This document shows, one piece after another, positions 48,060 through 57,435 of a stretch of 64,000 nucleotides of DNA (the stretch's first letter is position 1; each line of letters starts with the position of its first letter). Under the pieces are notes generated by a model, which did not search any database, had not been told where the DNA came from, and was given only the letters and a program-made list of their open reading frames with translations. Location of the stretch: the NCBI GenBank assembly GCA_012934845.2, contig WNNJ02002275.1, positions 40,092 through 104,091 on the forward strand. The letters are read 5' to 3'. The stretch is from Pomphorhynchus laevis. Lineage: Eukaryota > Acanthocephala > Palaeacanthocephala > Echinorhynchida > Pomphorhynchidae. Position numbers and translations under genes: made by a program.

Positions 48060-48545
48060 AACAGAATAAGCTAGGAGACATATATGCATTGAAATGTGAA
48101 GGTGGCTCACTACATTATGTAGGACAAACGGGAAAAGCATTAGATATAAGAGCAAAAGAACATAAAACAACGATTAAGAATGCTCTAATAAATAAATCCA
48201 AATTAAACTGTGCGGTGTCATGTGATAAAATACAGTCATATTATAAATGTTTTCTCCATAATAACTCTTTAAAGGCTGAGCCTAATACATCTAAAAAGGA
48301 AAATAATAGAGGCGATTTATATTTGCCTTAATGATGATTGGATCATTTTAGGAAATAAAGCAGACCTGATTCTGAAATTAAATCCCCGAATGATAGCTGA
48401 ACAATTTTTACAAGAACCTAACGGTTGTTTAGTTTTGACTATTTTTTTGTACGATTTTTAATTGTTCTTTCTTTTCTGATTGAATAATCCTTGATAATGG
48501 TGTGCCCACGTGCCACCGAAATATTGGATCTAAATTGTGAAATAA
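48060..48545 (+). mobile_element. Penelope-type C-terminal GIY-YIG nuclease and 3' end
   Basis: The frame from about 48070 to 48331 reads DIYALKCEGGSLHYVGQTGK, then ALDIRAKEHK. This is the GIY-YIG endonuclease core (here YAL...YVGQTG, catalytic Arg in DIRAKEH) found after the RT in classical Penelope elements. It is followed by about 200 non-coding bases that end in a conserved terminal motif (48487-48545). The RT is absent, so the copy is 5'-truncated. It lies in a REPTOR intron on the same strand. It belongs to a different lineage from the Naiad-type copies, in which GIY-YIG comes before the RT. Confidence 0.75.
48487..48545 (+). other. Hammerhead-like motif in the Penelope 3' end (candidate)
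   Basis: TTGATAA (48491-48497) is followed by GGTG...CACC, which can pair as stem II, then CGAAAUAUUGGAUC, in which GAAA, a minimal stem III and a UC cleavage dinucleotide can be fitted. Penelope-like elements are known to carry minimal hammerhead ribozymes in their terminal repeats. Here the core's C-G pair (positions 3 and 8) appears as U-A. Stem I is not convincing, so activity is doubtful. The same block occurs twice, head to head, at 56828-56960. Confidence 0.45.
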
Positions 48546-48954
48546 ATAATGTATCTTCGCCTTATTTAAATTATTTATTTATTAAATAAATAATATTAAA
48601 TTATTATTAAATTATTAAATTATTTTATTACATAAATAATAACGTTTCTTAATTTTCATCAATGAAAATTAAACTTTTAAAAAATAATACATTAAAATCC
48701 TTATTGAAAAATTGTCAAAGTAATAATGTTTTTCCGGTTTATGCAAAACTTTAAAGTGGCATACTTCCACGCTTTATCATTACAAATGAAATTTCAGAAG
48801 CAACTGCTCAAGTTTTCAATGATAAATAAATTAACAATTTCAAGAATGCTCAATGGAATGATAAAATCCCAGTACATACATATATACTCGACAGTTGATT
48901 TATATACATACCTGTATTTGTTATAGAACTACTAAGGGAAGAAACATAATCAAG

Positions 48955-49287
48955 TTAAAGCATGTAAGTATTTCGGCTCATCAATTCACAGTTAGGTATA
49001 TTAACTGATGTAAACGTAACGACGTTTAAGTCCTCATTTGTTAACTGGTCCTCGTATGAACTTTCGTAGCATGACCGCACTTTACTTTCACTGGGTCTTA
49101 ATTTTGTATCATTACAACGTGGTCGACTTTCGAATTTACTTATAGAATTCAACTGTCGAAGTGTCATGATTCTCAACATTGAGCAATGATTATCATGTAT
49201 GAATTCGTCGCAAGATTGATTACAATATCTACATACACAGGAATCATTACGCGTATTGCAAAGGATGCTATTCTGAAGAATTTAATA
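48955..49287 (-). CDS. Unassigned antisense open frame, cysteine-rich start
   Basis: Read leftwards from an acceptor-like AAATTCTTCAG, about 105 codons stay open to 48955. They begin with CNTRNDSCVCRYCNQSCDE, with closely spaced cysteines, and continue through RPRCNDTKLRPSESKVRSCY to a polar tail. It lies antisense inside a REPTOR intron. Base composition is richer in GC than the surroundings, which suggests coding origin: an exon of another gene, a retrocopy or an old element. No family was recognised and expression is unknown. Confidence 0.25.
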
Positions 49288-49645
49288 TGAAATCCGTCGA
49301 GTGACATTCAAATTACGAGGAAAGGCCTTTCTACTCTCTCTAACTCTTCCGAATAATTGAATGCTGCATCGATGAAGAAGATCTATTATAAGACAAGACA
49401 AATTTGCACTAGTCGATTTTGTTGACATATGCCACTGTGACCTACAAAACTACAAAAGAGGACGTCGCCACTAAGTTCGTGAATTTTTGAAACTCGAAGA
49501 ATAAAGGTTTATCATTTACTATAAATAACAAAATTGTAGAAGGAACTTTTCAAAACACTTTAAAATATTTCTTAAGAAATTATTTTTTATTCTATCAGTT
49601 ATTGATCAAGGATTATTATTAAAATATAGTGGGAAATTTTATTTG

Positions 49646-49718
49646 ATATTTCGCTAACCTCTGTTAGAATCTTCAGAAATTTACTTATTTTCTGAAATAA
49701 GAGAGGTTAGCGAAATAT
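49646..49718. repeat. Hairpin with perfect 17-bp arms
   Basis: ATATTTCGCTAACCTCT (49646-49662) pairs exactly with 49702-49718. The 39-base loop itself contains TTCAGAAA and TTTCTGAA, which can extend the fold. Located in the REPTOR intron just before exon 49899. Confidence 0.85.
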
Positions 49719-49898
49719 TGATCTAGCTCCAATAATTCTTGGCCTCCAATTTATTTATATCTAATTCAATATCAATTTAAATTCAATTTAATGATTATCA
49801 TTATTAGAGTTAACTAATATTAATAAGTAAACAGTAAATTTAATAATATATAATAATTACTAGCGATAATATGCTCTTTGTTTCACTGTTTTTGAAAG

Positions 49899-50073
49899 AT
49901 ATCAATTATCAACCTTCAAAAATTCGAAAAAATGATTGCAATGACATGACGCCAAACGCAATGAAACTGCTAGAACTTGGTCGATCAATTAATTCCCTTA
50001 CATCGACTTCAAAATCTCTTCAAATATCTGATAAGTCCACACAGAAAAGAGAAAAAAACAGATTAGCCAGCAG
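49899..50073 (+). CDS. REPTOR: REPTOR/CREBRF-like exon with TPN motif and first half of basic region
   Basis: The exon is preceded by the acceptor TTTCACTGTTTTTGAAAG and followed by donor GTACAAG. It encodes YQPSKIRKNDCNDMTPNAMK, LLELGRSINSLTSTS and QKREKNRLASR. The order DMTPN-x-KLL-x-LG then a linker then KREKN-LASR is the same as in human CREBRF, where EDLTPNPKKLLQIG leads to RKEKNKLASRACRLKKK. It starts in phase 1 and ends in phase 2 (AG, first two bases of an Arg codon), splitting the DNA-binding basic region. The next exon at 57105 supplies the rest. Intron length to that exon is 7031 bases. Confidence 0.85.
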
Positions 50074-50639
50074 GTACAAGTTATATTTTCTCATAAAATT
50101 AGAATATAAATTACAAATTATAAATTACAAATTTAAAATTTATATAATTCATATATATACATTATAATTATAATTTAATTTTATATATAATATAAAATTA
50201 TATTATAAAATATATGTTATATTATTTTATATTATAAATATTATTTATATAATTATATTTATAATTTAATTTATATAAATAAAAAATAGAAATATATATC
50301 TTCGCATATTACTTATATTTATATTAAAAATAATGAGTTTAATTTAAAAATTTATTATAACGAGTTTCGGTGTAAAACTTTAATTATAAAGTTATTTAAA
50401 ATTATAATTTGCATTGTCAATGTTTTAGTCTTCAAATTACATTTTACTAATACAAATTATTAGATTATATAAATAATATATTTTAATCCTTTATTTGTAT
50501 TAATTTAATAATTTGTTTTAGTTTATAAATTATTAATTTATTTATTATTTTATATTATTTTTCAGTCAATTAAAAACTTGATCAAAACAGATCAAATTTT
50601 CTATAAATGGCAAAATAGCAAAATCTATAAATAATGGAA

Positions 50640-52526
50640 AGAGATTAACTATAATAATTTAAGTGTAAACGCAACATATAAACGTAGTGAGTTAAGTTTA
50701 GAAACAATTATTACAAGTCACTGTTCTATAATGGATAAAAAGGGTATAAAGGTTGAATCAGATAATAAAACTATATCATTATTTATTTTTTATTGAACTA
50801 TATTCCTCGTTTAGGACGAGGAATATGTGCTAAACCGTGATAACATAGAAGTTATAAAAACCGTGATAACATAGAAGGAATAAACTTTCAGATTTATAAA
50901 GATTATAAAGATTATAAGAATTTGTAAGATTATAAAAATTTGTAATCGCAACATATGAGAGTAGTGATTTTAGTTTAGAAACAATTATTACAAGTCACTG
51001 TTCTATAATGAATAAGAAGGGTATAAAAATTGAAACAGATAATAAAACTATATCTATATTATGTTGGAATAAAAAATTACATAAAAATCCAATAAAACCT
51101 AGGTTCATATGTAGTGCGTTTAAATGTACATTAAAACCACTTTCTGTCTATATGAACAAAGTACTTAAAGTAATCTTAATAAAGAATTGTTATAATAGGG
51201 TCAGATTTAAGTAAATATATTCCTAAAATAAGGTATAAGCTCCTACCACAATTAGGACCAACAATTTGTAATTATAATAATGAATTAAAATCAACATGTA
51301 ACGATAATATTAGAAACATAATGGAAACAGAATGCAATTGTAAAAGTCTTAGTTTTGATAAAATAAATGAATATATATGTACCCATAATCTAGAATTAAC
51401 AAACATGAATTAAGGAAAATGCTATCGAAAGGGTATAAATATACTAATAAAAGCTTAAATACACCGAAGATAAACATTTGGAAAACTTATTAAATAAAAT
51501 TAAAAATAAAATGAAAATAACAAACAATTATAAAAGGAAAGATAAAATTAATAAAGATATGTATAAAGAACTTACTAAATTAAAGGATAACTATATAATA
51601 ACAACTATTGATAAAGCTAGTAATAACTTTGTCTTCATATGCAAAAAGCTTTACCATGATATACTAATGAAAGAGGTTAATTCTAATGATTTAAATGTAA
51701 ATCCAACATATGAACGTAGTGAGTTGAGTTTAGAAACAATTATTACAAGTCACTGTTCTGTAATGGATAAAAAGGGTATAAAGGTTGAATCAGATAATAA
51801 AACTATACCTATATTATATTGGAATCCAAAATTACATAAAAGTCCAATAAAACCTAGGTTCATATGCAGTGCGTTTAAATGTACATTAAAACCACTTTCT
51901 GTCTATATGAATAAAATACTTAAAGTAATTAAAGCACACTTCAAAAAATATTGTATGGTAATCGAAATTAATTCTGGTATAAAACACTATTTTAGTATTA
52001 ATTCTACAAACAAATTTTTAGAACACACAAAAAGAATAAATTTTCTGAATATAAATACGTACGAATTTAGTACGCTTTATAGAAATCTAGATTTAGTAGA
52101 CATTAAAGAAGCGTTAGTAAAATTTATTAATCTTATATTCGGAAAAAGATATACATATATATGTTATAATAACTATAACGCCTATCTAACAAAAATTAAA
52201 CCATCAAGTAAATATAAATAAATGGATAAAATTGAATTAATAGAATCCTTAAATATTTTAATAAATCAAAATTTTTTAAAGGTAGGGACATCTATATCTA
52301 GAAAAATAAAATGTGTTCTAATGGGAGGTAATAATATCCCAATTATAGCTGACTTATCAAATCATATAAAATTAAACGATCAAGTGAATATAAATATATG
52401 GATAAAATTGAATTATTAGAATCCTTTAATATTTTAATAAATCAAAATTATTAAAAGGTAGAGACATCTATATTTAGACAAATAAAATGTGTTTCAATGG
52501 GAAGTAATAGTAGCATAATTATAGCT
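50640..52526 (+). mobile_element. Naiad-type Penelope-like element, composite copy N2, left part
   Basis: The block at 51190-52526 holds the region upstream of the RT core, with cysteines (CNDNIRN...ECNCKSLSF), IITTIDKASNNFVFICKKLY, YWNPKLHKSPIKPRFICSA (the conserved KLHK-P--PR-I block) and motif A (TYEFSTLYRNLDL). Earlier, 50640-50780 and 50940-51180 are two extra partial copies of the stretch ending in KLHK-P. The segment around motif B occurs twice (52200-52350 and 52380-52526). So this is a mosaic of overlapping fragments rather than one insertion. It is interrupted after GACTTATT by a Merlin transposon and resumes at 54803. It lies in a REPTOR intron. Broken. Confidence 0.8.
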
Positions 52527-53099
52527 GACTTATTGGATTTTTTCAGTTTGAGGCATTTTGTCCAAATTACGCAAAATGTCTGTTTATTGTATATATTTAT
52601 GTGCTCTTTCGAATGACGTATAATTTTTTTGGAGAAATGCGTTTGTGGCTAAAAATTTTTAATATTTATTTATTTTTTCATAAAAATTTAAAATTTAATT
52701 TAAATTTCAAATTTCAAAGTTAGAAACTTAAAAATTTATATTTAAGTATTTTTATATATCTTATCAATATACAATGATTTGAGATCTTTTTTTTTGCTCT
52801 CACAAAAAAACATACAATTTTTTTATTATATGTTCGAAAGTAATTTGAATTTGAAATATCTCAAAATTTTGCAATGATAACATATAATTTTTATTGCGTT
52901 ATCGTAAACATCACAGTTATATTGACTTAAGTTGAAAATATTAATATTTTTGAATCATTCAAAAAAGAGTTCTTTGAAATGTCCTTTCAAAATAAGCATG
53001 TTTTTAAGTATATTTTAATTTTGGTCAAAGAATCGATCCCAAATAAGATATTAAATTCATTTTGTTGCAACTTATCTTTATTATTCGCTTTATATTTCA

Positions 53100-53215
53100 T
53101 TTCCTCCCTTCCGCTTGATGTCGGTGGACCTCAACAGTTGGGGTCTTATTTACTGGAATAGTGAATGAGGTCCCAAATTGTTGATGGTAAGCGACATCAA
53201 GCGGAGGGGAGGAAA
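53100..53215. repeat. Long imperfect hairpin inside the Merlin element
   Basis: Left arm 53100-53123 (TTTCCTCCCTTCCGCTTGAT then GTCG) and right arm 53192-53215 differ at one position. Inner sequence (CCTCAACAGTTGGGGTC and GAGGTCCCAAATTGTTGA) also pairs imperfectly, so almost the full 116 bases fold. It could be a small foldback element inserted in the transposon. Confidence 0.8.
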
Positions 53216-53475
53216 GGGGATAAATATGTGATTAAACTATGTAGTTGCATTTAATAGGACTAACATATACAAAACCGTTTTACTTATAATTTTTTAATAA
53301 GGCACAACGGTTGCAAATATTTACCAAATTAGTAAAATTATTGGCATAGCTTAAAATTCCTTAGACACTCGAATATGGACTCTAATTTATTGTCATTTCG
53401 ATGACGTCTGTGCCAAATGAATTCGACTAAATATGAGTCGATCATTGAGCGTTGTGTACCCCATCGCTTTCAATT

Positions 53476-53840
53476 TTATGATCTATGCTGGTTCCATGTT
53501 GTTTCAATTTGTTGAGTATGAATTCCTTCTGAGCAAATAAAGTTAACTGAATGATTTACAGTTCGGTGTTCAAATCTGCATCCTTCTAGGGTTTGCACAC
53601 CACAATACCCTTTCCATAGATCTGAATGAATGATCGACCAGGTAGTATGCACTGTTTTATGCACTCGTTAAGAGTTTTAGGATTTCTATGATCAACAGCA
53701 AAAAGAAACACTTTAGATCTTTCTCTACACACGCCACCGAATACCCATTGTTGTGGAAGCATACGTGCCCTATTATATTTCCGACGGGCGAAAACTGTTT
53801 CATCGATTTCAACTATTATATTTTCGCCCCCTATCTTACA
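53476..53840 (-). pseudogene. Merlin transposase (DDE, ISXO2-like), frameshifted
   Basis: Read leftwards, the first frame (about 53840-53640) gives ENIIVEIDETVFARRKYNRA and MLPQQWVFGGVCRERSK, with the first catalytic Asp in EIDE, then FLFAVDHRNPKTLNECIKQC. After a one-base shift near 53650, the second frame (53664-53476) gives WSIIHSDLWKGY with the second Asp, FEHRTVNHSVNF, and IHTQQIETTWNQHR with the catalytic Glu. Order and spacing match IS1595/ISXO2-type transposases used by Merlin elements. The N-terminal part, normally with a zinc ribbon, is not recognisable. A transposase would cut at the terminal inverted repeats; this one looks disabled by the frame change. Confidence 0.88.
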
Positions 53841-54802
53841 TGGATTTTGTAATATTTCATCGCCTCGCGCATGTAACTATTGTAGTTAACGGTCGTGCTG
53901 TGATCAATCGCCAATTCTTCTTCGCAAAATTTAATGCTGGTTAATTGTTTAGACATAAACAATAATTGTTTTACGAATCAGTAATCGTGCTGCTTCAAAC
54001 CAAGTCCCACTTCGAACTGTAGCTGAAACGGAGCATTTCGATTTTGGCATCTACAATATACTTTATTACATCTGACACTTAATGTCATTAGATGCTTACG
54101 ACAACATCTTATTTCTATAAAAGAAGATAAATACATAATTATTTCGAACCAAATCTAACTATTTTATACCACTTGGAATTAATCGATAATTCTGTAAGAA
54201 CTTGACAGCATCTAATTGTGCAGAAATGTTTCGCAATATCCACTCTAAATTAATATTATTAGACATCTAAAATTCTAGTTATTCCAATAATAGCATCAAA
54301 TTTTTTACAAAAACAATCGATTGATCGATCAAAATTGAAAAAAAACACATTTGCAATTAATTTGGAATAACTTTTTAAAGCAATATACAAATAACTACAT
54401 AATTAAAAATATAGGCCATATTAGATGTAGCGATTAGAATGGCGCGATAAAAATAATAGGGTAGTATTAGTATTTTTTTAGATATTTTTAAATCAAATCT
54501 TTAATTTTAGGAAAAAACAAAATTTAAATATTTTTCAAATCCTTTGTTGAAATATTTTTAAACAATTACAATTACAAAGGTTATTGATATATTTTATAAA
54601 AATGAAGTTTTGAGTTTATAGGGCCTTAAAAAAAATTAAATTTTAAATTTAAAAAAAAATTAAATATTAAAATTTTTAGCCACAAACGCATTTCTCCCGA
54701 AAAAATTATACGCCATTCGAAAGAGCACATGAATATATACAATAAACAGACTTTTTGCGTAATTTGGACCAAGTCCGTCAAACTGAAAATATCCGACTTA
54801 TT

Positions 54803-55640
54803 TTGCTTTATAGAATATGAATTTGTTCATAACTGGGTAAAAAATAAATCTAAATTATATAAAGATATGAAATATATTTGTTCGATATATTGAGGATATA
54901 TGTGTATTTAATTCTAATAATTTTTATTCAATTAGTGAGCACATTTATCCAGAAAGCCTTATTCTTAACAAAACCAATATTAATGATAAAGAAGGTGTAT
55001 ATCTGGATATGAACATTAAATTAACATTAACTAAAACTACTATTAATTTATATCGTAAAGATGACATATTTAAATTTACAAGAAACATATTTTTGCATGA
55101 GTATTCGTGTATACCATATAATATTAAATATAATACATTAAATAATGAAATTTTAAGAATTGCAACAATATGTAATGATATTAGATTTCTTCAAAATCAT
55201 TTAAATAATTTAATAGATACATATTTTAAACTAGGTTACTATACAAAATAACATCAAGCAGAAAATAGTAAAATATATAAATCAACACAATAATATAAAG
55301 AATAAATTTAAACTCTTAAGTGGCAAATTTTTATGGATGGATAATAAATAATATACTTTGCATTAGAATAAGATACTAGATAGTTATTTCAGAGGAAATA
55401 CATCATTAGCATGTATTTGGACCCGCTGCTATGTTGGGTAGAAGAACAGGGGCCGAAACCTGATAGCATCGCAGTTCTTCCTGATGACCTCTAATTCTTA
55501 TTCTGATACAACGTCTGTTATTTATTAGTCAATTCATAAAAATGACGTTTATTTTAAATTTTATTTTTTATTTTTATTTTTTAACTTGATTAAAATTATA
55601 GAAAATCTAAAAACAATTATTAATTTTAAACTAGGTTACT
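54803..55640 (+). mobile_element. Naiad-type element copy N2, right part (RT C-terminus and tail)
   Basis: It resumes the RT after the Merlin insertion with FIEYEFVHN, a damaged catalytic block near 54880, then KEGVYLDMNIKLTLTKTTIN and RNIFLHEYSCIPYNIK, ending near 55350 like N1. The non-coding tail follows with the same hairpin and crossing helices. Helix III here reads GAAGA (55441-55445) with TCTTC (55476-55480), a compensated variant of the N1 pair. The tail stops short of the normal end near 55630. A 24-base piece of the RT gene (AAACTAGGTTACTATAAAAA) is then repeated twice, showing local rearrangement. Broken. Confidence 0.8.
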
Positions 55641-55659
55641 ATAAAAAATAAGTCATATT

Positions 55660-56175
55660 TTAAACTAGGTCTTTTTTACCAGGTCACATTTTATTTAAAC
55701 TTTTTTACACGCATTTATACACTTTTATTTGCACCATTATTTACAATTTTTTTACAGTTTTATTAACACTTTATTAACACTTCTTTTTACACCTTTATAA
55801 CACAAATATTTTCACTTTTTTTACACTTGTTAACCTAATTTTACAATGTTATTTACACTTTTTTACACTTTTATTTCCACTTTTTTTGCACATTTTTAAC
55901 CTTTTTTTACACAATTGTTTTTACAAATTTTTACACTTTTATACACTTTTAGAAACACTATTATTTACACTATTTGTTACACTTTTTTTCCACTCTTATT
56001 TACACTTTTTTACACTTTTAGAAACACTATTATTTACACTATTTGTTACACTTTTTTTCTACTCTTATTTACACTTTTTTACACTTTTATGTACACACTT
56101 TTTACACTATTATTTACATTATTATTTACTATAATTTACACTGTAATTTACACCATGATTTACACTATTATTTAC
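55660..56175. repeat. TTTACACTTTTTT-rich tandem array
   Basis: About 500 bases are made of variants of the words TTTACACTTTT and ATTTACACTATT. A longer period is visible at 55935-56085, where a segment with AGAAACACTATTATTTACAC occurs twice about 67 bases apart. It is strongly strand-asymmetric (T and C rich on the plus strand). Long open frames across it reflect composition, not coding. Confidence 0.8.
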
Positions 56176-56200
56176 ACCAATAGTAACATCATTTTTTTTC

Positions 56201-56439
56201 TTACAAGAAGGCGAAGAAACTGGCATATTCATTTGATAAGAAAAACCAAATATTTTAACGGCAAAACGGCACGTCATATTTTGGGTTTTATTAAGCTAGA
56301 ACACTAATTAATGTTTCTATAAGAAAATTTGTTAAGTGTTCTAGCTAATTACAACCCTGAACATGACGTGCCTTTGTGTCTTCGCAATATTGGATTTTTC
56401 TAATCAAATATATATTCCTGTTTCCTCGACTTCTTGTAA
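56201..56439. mobile_element. Foldback / MITE-like element with about 100-bp arms
   Basis: The left arm begins TTACAAGAAGGCGAAGAAAC and runs to about 56302; the right arm, from about 56333 to 56439, is its reverse complement with roughly 25 percent differences. Shared words include GGCACGTCAT and AGCTAGAACACT. Non-coding, in a REPTOR intron, next to the T/C-rich array. Confidence 0.75.
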
Positions 56440-56827
56440 TAATTCGGATTGGAAACGAATTTTCTCTACTACCTACCAATTATGGAACAAACATTATTAG
56501 ATCACATAAACTTATTGCATCATTTTGTTGTAACTCTTCATGAGTAAAAAATTATTTGTGGAAATAATTCTTATTTCTTATAGTAAATTATTAAAATTTC
56601 ATAATAGCCATCAAGATGTAAATTTGTAATTTCAAATCTAAAATAATATAAAGATTTTTAAATTGAACCTAATCTTTAAGGTAGAAACTTAAAATAAAAC
56701 TAAAAACACTTTAAAACTAAACTTAATAATATTTTCTATACGTTAAAGAGTATGTTAATTATATATATCATCACTATATACTTAATAGGTGTCTCTAATT
56801 GTCATTAGATTGTAAATAAGGCCGAGT

Positions 56828-56960
56828 GACATAATTATTTATTTCTTTATTTATTCCAATATTTCGATGGCACGTTTGCACACCATTATCATATAAGTGC
56901 CCACTTGCCACCGAAATATTAGATCTAAATTGTGAAATAAATAATTATGCCTATTTGCCT
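56828..56960. mobile_element. Head-to-head pair of Penelope 3' termini (palindrome)
   Basis: The minus-strand copy 56830-56888 and the plus-strand copy 56899-56955 both match the Penelope 3' end at 48487-48545. Words CCACCGAAATATT and CTAAATTGTGAAATAAATAA appear in one orientation, and ATTATTTATTTC with CCAATATTTCGATGGCAC in the other. There are about 10 bases between them. Together they form an imperfect palindrome of about 125 bases. The RT and nuclease are absent. Inverted joining of terminal repeats is known for Penelope elements. Confidence 0.7.
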
Positions 56961-57104
56961 TACTATATTATAAACGTATCTTTATGAACCCTTTCAACAT
57001 TTGCGGTAATGAAAATAAAATTCCGATAGTTCTTCCTTTATAAACTAGTTTATTATACCTAAATGACTATTAATATGTTACTAGCAGTTAATGTGTATTT
57101 TTAG

Positions 57105-57178
57105 ATCTTGCAGATTGAAGAAGAAAGCTCAGCACGAGGCATACAAACTAAAGCTGTACGGATTAAATGTCGAACACT
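57105..57178 (+). CDS. REPTOR: REPTOR/CREBRF-like exon with second half of basic region
   Basis: This 74-base exon follows acceptor GTGTATTTTTAG. With the AG from exon 50073 it encodes [19 protein letters not shown] and then GLNVEH. Joined to the previous exon it gives [15 protein letters not shown], the bZIP signature N-x-x-A-S-x-x-C-R. CREBRF has [15 protein letters not shown] and LWGLNTEY at the same places. The donor after 57178 (CACT followed by GTAGGT) is phase 1. A CAG a few bases inside the exon (57112) would be an in-frame alternative acceptor that drops Ser-Cys from the basic region, so 57104 is preferred because it preserves the conserved Cys-Arg. Confidence 0.88.
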
Positions 57179-57234
57179 GTAGGTACTTTATACAAAACTA
57201 ACAGCAAGTTTGATAACTAACAGCTAAGCTCCTT

Positions 57235-57435
57235 CTGAATTAGTACGGCATTTTATAGGAATATGGCAGCCACCCCATATACCACCGTTACGATAGCTTT
57301 GCCGCTGCTTGGCCACGACTTTTATTCGTCGATCCGAAGATCTATTATTTCACAGTTTTCCTTCATATATAAAGAAAGTTCCCCTATCCGCACCCAGGAG
57401 ACGCGCTGGGTAGCTTCAGCCAATCCGCCAGATTA
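57235..57435. other. GC-richer patch of unknown origin in the REPTOR intron
   Basis: About 200 bases with words such as CGTTACGATAGCTTTGCCGC and CAGGAGACGCGCTGGGTAGC stand out from AT-rich flanks. No open frame or motif was recognised. It reads like part of a LINE leader or other element. Confidence 0.35.

Larger units (their letters stand above)
52535..54794 (-). mobile_element. Merlin (IS1016/ISXO2-like) DNA transposon with TIRs and 8-bp TSD
   Basis: The ends GGATTTTTTCAGTTTG (52535) and CAAACTGAAAATATCC (to 54794) are inverted and stay about 85 to 90 percent similar for about 180 bases, including the words TGTGCTCTTTCGAATG and GCGTTTGTGGCTAAAAAT. The element is flanked by the 8-base duplication GACTTATT (52527-52534 and 54795-54802). 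It sits in a Naiad-type RT gene, whose intact counterpart shows a single GACTTGTT there. The length is 2260 bases. Eight- to nine-base duplications and a single DDE transposase with this motif set are typical of Merlin elements. The transposase has a frame change, so the copy is probably inactive. Confidence 0.9.

Noticed and set aside
55886-56307. Long open frames rich in Phe, Leu and Tyr
   Set aside because: They run across a TTTACACTT tandem array; the open frames are a by-product of stop-poor repeat units.
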